Positions 18,456 through 19,327 of a stretch of 19,327 nt of DNA are shown here, piece after piece. The notes under the pieces are model-generated. The model searched no databases. It was not told the DNA's origin and saw only the letters and a list, made by a program, of their open reading frames with translations. Source of the stretch: Streptomyces iakyrus (GTDB lineage: Bacteria; Actinomycetota; Actinomycetes; Streptomycetales; Streptomycetaceae); assembly GCF_000717055.1 (NCBI RefSeq), contig NZ_JNXI01000046.1:1-19327 (forward strand), written 5' to 3'. Numbering within the stretch: the first letter of the stretch is position 1; each line of letters starts with the position of its first letter. The position numbers and the translations under genes are program-made.

Positions 18456-19133
18456 TCAGAAGGCGGGCTGGAGAAGCCCTCCCAGGGCGTTGCAGGCCGA
18501 CACGATCCGATGCATGTCCCGCTTGGTCAGTGACGCGTCCACGGGCAGCGCGAGCGTCTCGTCGGAAGCCCGCTCGGTCTCCGGCAGCGCGACACAGCGA
18601 CGGAATTCGGGCAGCCGGTGCACGGGCGTCTTCACCGGCACCCGGCACTCGACTCCCCTGGCCCGCACGGCCCGCGCGAAGGCGTCCCGATCAGGCCGCC
18701 CATTCCCCGGAACCCGCACGACGTACTGCTGGTAGGTGTGCCCGTCACCGTCGTCCGGCGTCCGCACACCCCTCAACTTGGCATCGAGATAAGCCGCGCG
18801 CTCCCGGCGCTGCGCTATCTCGTCATACGGCGCCTCCGACTCCCCATGCTCCAGCACCAGCAGACCGTGCCGCTGTCCGAGGGCGTGCAGCCGACCGATG
18901 TCGGCGAGCCGGCCGAAGCGGTGGACGACGACCACGGCAGCGGTGCGCGAGGTGACCGCTGCTTCCACAGCAGCGGCGTCGAGACAGTAGGTGGCGGGGT
19001 CTATGTCGGCGAACACCGGCAGAGCCCCGGCCATGGTCACGGCTTCGGCCACCTCGACGTTCCCGAAGGCCGGCACGACGACCTCGTCACCGAGTCCGAC
19101 CCCGGCGGCCCTGAGCATTGCAGCAGTACCCAT
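18456..19133 (-). CDS. Shortened DegT/DnrJ/EryC1-family aminotransferase-like protein, probably without the PLP lysine
   Basis: 225 residues against about 370-390 for the PLP-dependent sugar aminotransferase family. The first half aligns to the family: GTAAMLRAAGVGLGDEVVVP (2-21), a PVFADIDPATYCLD segment (39-52) and TAAVVVVHRFG (64-74). The C-terminal part also fits: HTYQQYVVRVP (132-142), then PVHRLPEF (170-177). Between LVLEHGES (92-99) and the RRERAAYLDAKL segment (109-120), about 80-100 residues seem to be missing. This is the region that normally carries the Schiff-base lysine. The usual E-D pair at the cofactor ring is E-H here. The ~50 N-terminal residues before GTAA are also absent, with an in-frame stop 12 codons upstream. 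Codon use stays normal, arguing against recent decay. Function is unknown. No clear ribosome binding site precedes the ATG. Confidence 0.75.
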   Translation of the reverse strand: MGTAAMLRAAGVGLGDEVVVPAFGNVEVAEAVTMAGALPVFADIDPATYCLDAAAVEAAVTSRTAAVVVVHRFGRLADIGRLHALGQRHGLLVLEHGESEAPYDEIAQRRERAAYLDAKLRGVRTPDDGDGHTYQQYVVRVPGNGRPDRDAFARAVRARGVECRVPVKTPVHRLPEFRRCVALPETERASDETLALPVDASLTKRDMHRIVSACNALGGLLQPAF

Positions 19134-19146
19134 GCAATGGATGCTC

Positions 19147-19179
19147 GTTGCGCAACGTGAACTTCAAGTGACGCGCAAC
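19147..19179 (-). promoter_or_regulatory. Inverted repeat in the short gap before the DegT-like gene
   Basis: Only 49 bases separate the rRNA terminator stem from this gene's ATG. They contain GTTGCGC (19147-19153) and GCGCAAC (19173-19179), exact complements; the first is part of the self-complementary 10-mer GTTGCGCAAC. TTGAAG on the minus strand (19168-19163) could be a -35, but no good -10 follows. It may be an operator-promoter, or read-through from the rRNA operon may supply transcription. Confidence 0.35.
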
Positions 19180-19182
19180 AAA

Positions 19183-19224
19183 AAAGGGTTGGACCCGGAA
19201 CCGAAGTTCCGGGTCCAACCCTTT
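19183..19224 (-). terminator. rRNA operon terminator
   Basis: A perfect 19-bp stem: bases 19183-19201 pair with 19206-19224 around the tetraloop-like CGAA. It is followed on the minus strand by a run of six T. It starts 9 bases past the 5S 3' end, as expected for a rrn operon terminator. Confidence 0.95.
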
Positions 19225-19232
19225 CAATGATT

Positions 19233-19327
19233 GTTCGGCGGCGTCCTACTCTCCCACAGGGTCCCCCCTGCAGTACCATCGGCGCTGTAAGGCTTAGCTT
19301 CCGGGTTCGGAATGTAACCGGGCGTTT
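19233..19327 (-). rRNA. rrf: 5S ribosomal RNA, 3' part (partial, runs off the right edge)
   Basis: On the minus strand the sequence matches actinobacterial 5S rRNA, with the conserved CCGAACCCGGAAGCTAAG segment, GCGCCGATGGTACTGC, then GGGAGAGTAGGACGCCGCCG at the 3' end. About 95 bases are present; some 25 at the 5' end lie beyond the window. It is the last gene of a rRNA operon transcribed leftwards. Confidence 0.96.

Overview
The window is high-GC actinobacterial chromosome, almost certainly Streptomyces. Third codon positions are strongly G/C, starts are often GTG, and the gene order matches the S. coelicolor region that carries ftsK (SCO5750, locus numbers from memory) and the osaC-osaA-osaB osmoadaptation genes. 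Nothing suggests a mobile element, prophage or CRISPR array. This is core chromosome.

Layout, left to right: the 5' end of an unrecognised membrane-type gene cut by the window edge (minus); a ~350 bp non-coding stretch; dps (minus); clgR-type regulator (minus); cinA/pncC, pgsA and rimO (minus, an operon with 4-base overlaps, read rimO>pgsA>cinA); a RodZ-like membrane HTH protein (minus); ftsK (minus); osaB response regulator (minus); osaA, a giant soluble hybrid histidine kinase with ten tandem 92-residue HAMP-type repeats (minus); a 381 bp divergent promoter region; osaC, a multidomain anti-sigma/PP2C regulator (plus); a bidirectional terminator; tRNA-Thr(GGT) (minus); a shortened DegT-family aminotransferase-like gene (minus); and a rRNA-operon terminator with the 3' part of a 5S rRNA (minus).

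Functionally there are two blocks. The right block (osaA, osaB, osaC) is an osmotic-stress signalling module. OsaA is a cytosolic sensor of the same architecture as fungal Nik1/Os-1 kinases, OsaB is a receiver protein without a DNA-binding domain, and OsaC combines an RsbW-like ATPase, PAS, GAF and PP2C domains to act on the general-stress sigma factor. The left block groups chromosome segregation (FtsK), envelope (RodZ-like, PgsA), ribosome modification (RimO), NAD salvage (PncC), proteolysis control (ClgR) and DNA/iron protection (Dps). A similar ftsK-pgsA-clgR neighbourhood exists in mycobacteria.

Points for a second look: the HAMP array of osaA as a Nik1-like osmosensor and recombination-prone DNA; the DegT-like protein, which appears to lack the segment with the PLP lysine; apparently leaderless starts for ftsK and rimO; an SsrA-like Ala-Ala end on ClgR; a histone-H1-like tail on FtsK; and several perfect inverted repeats in intergenic regions. 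All motif positions were read by eye. No database search was run.
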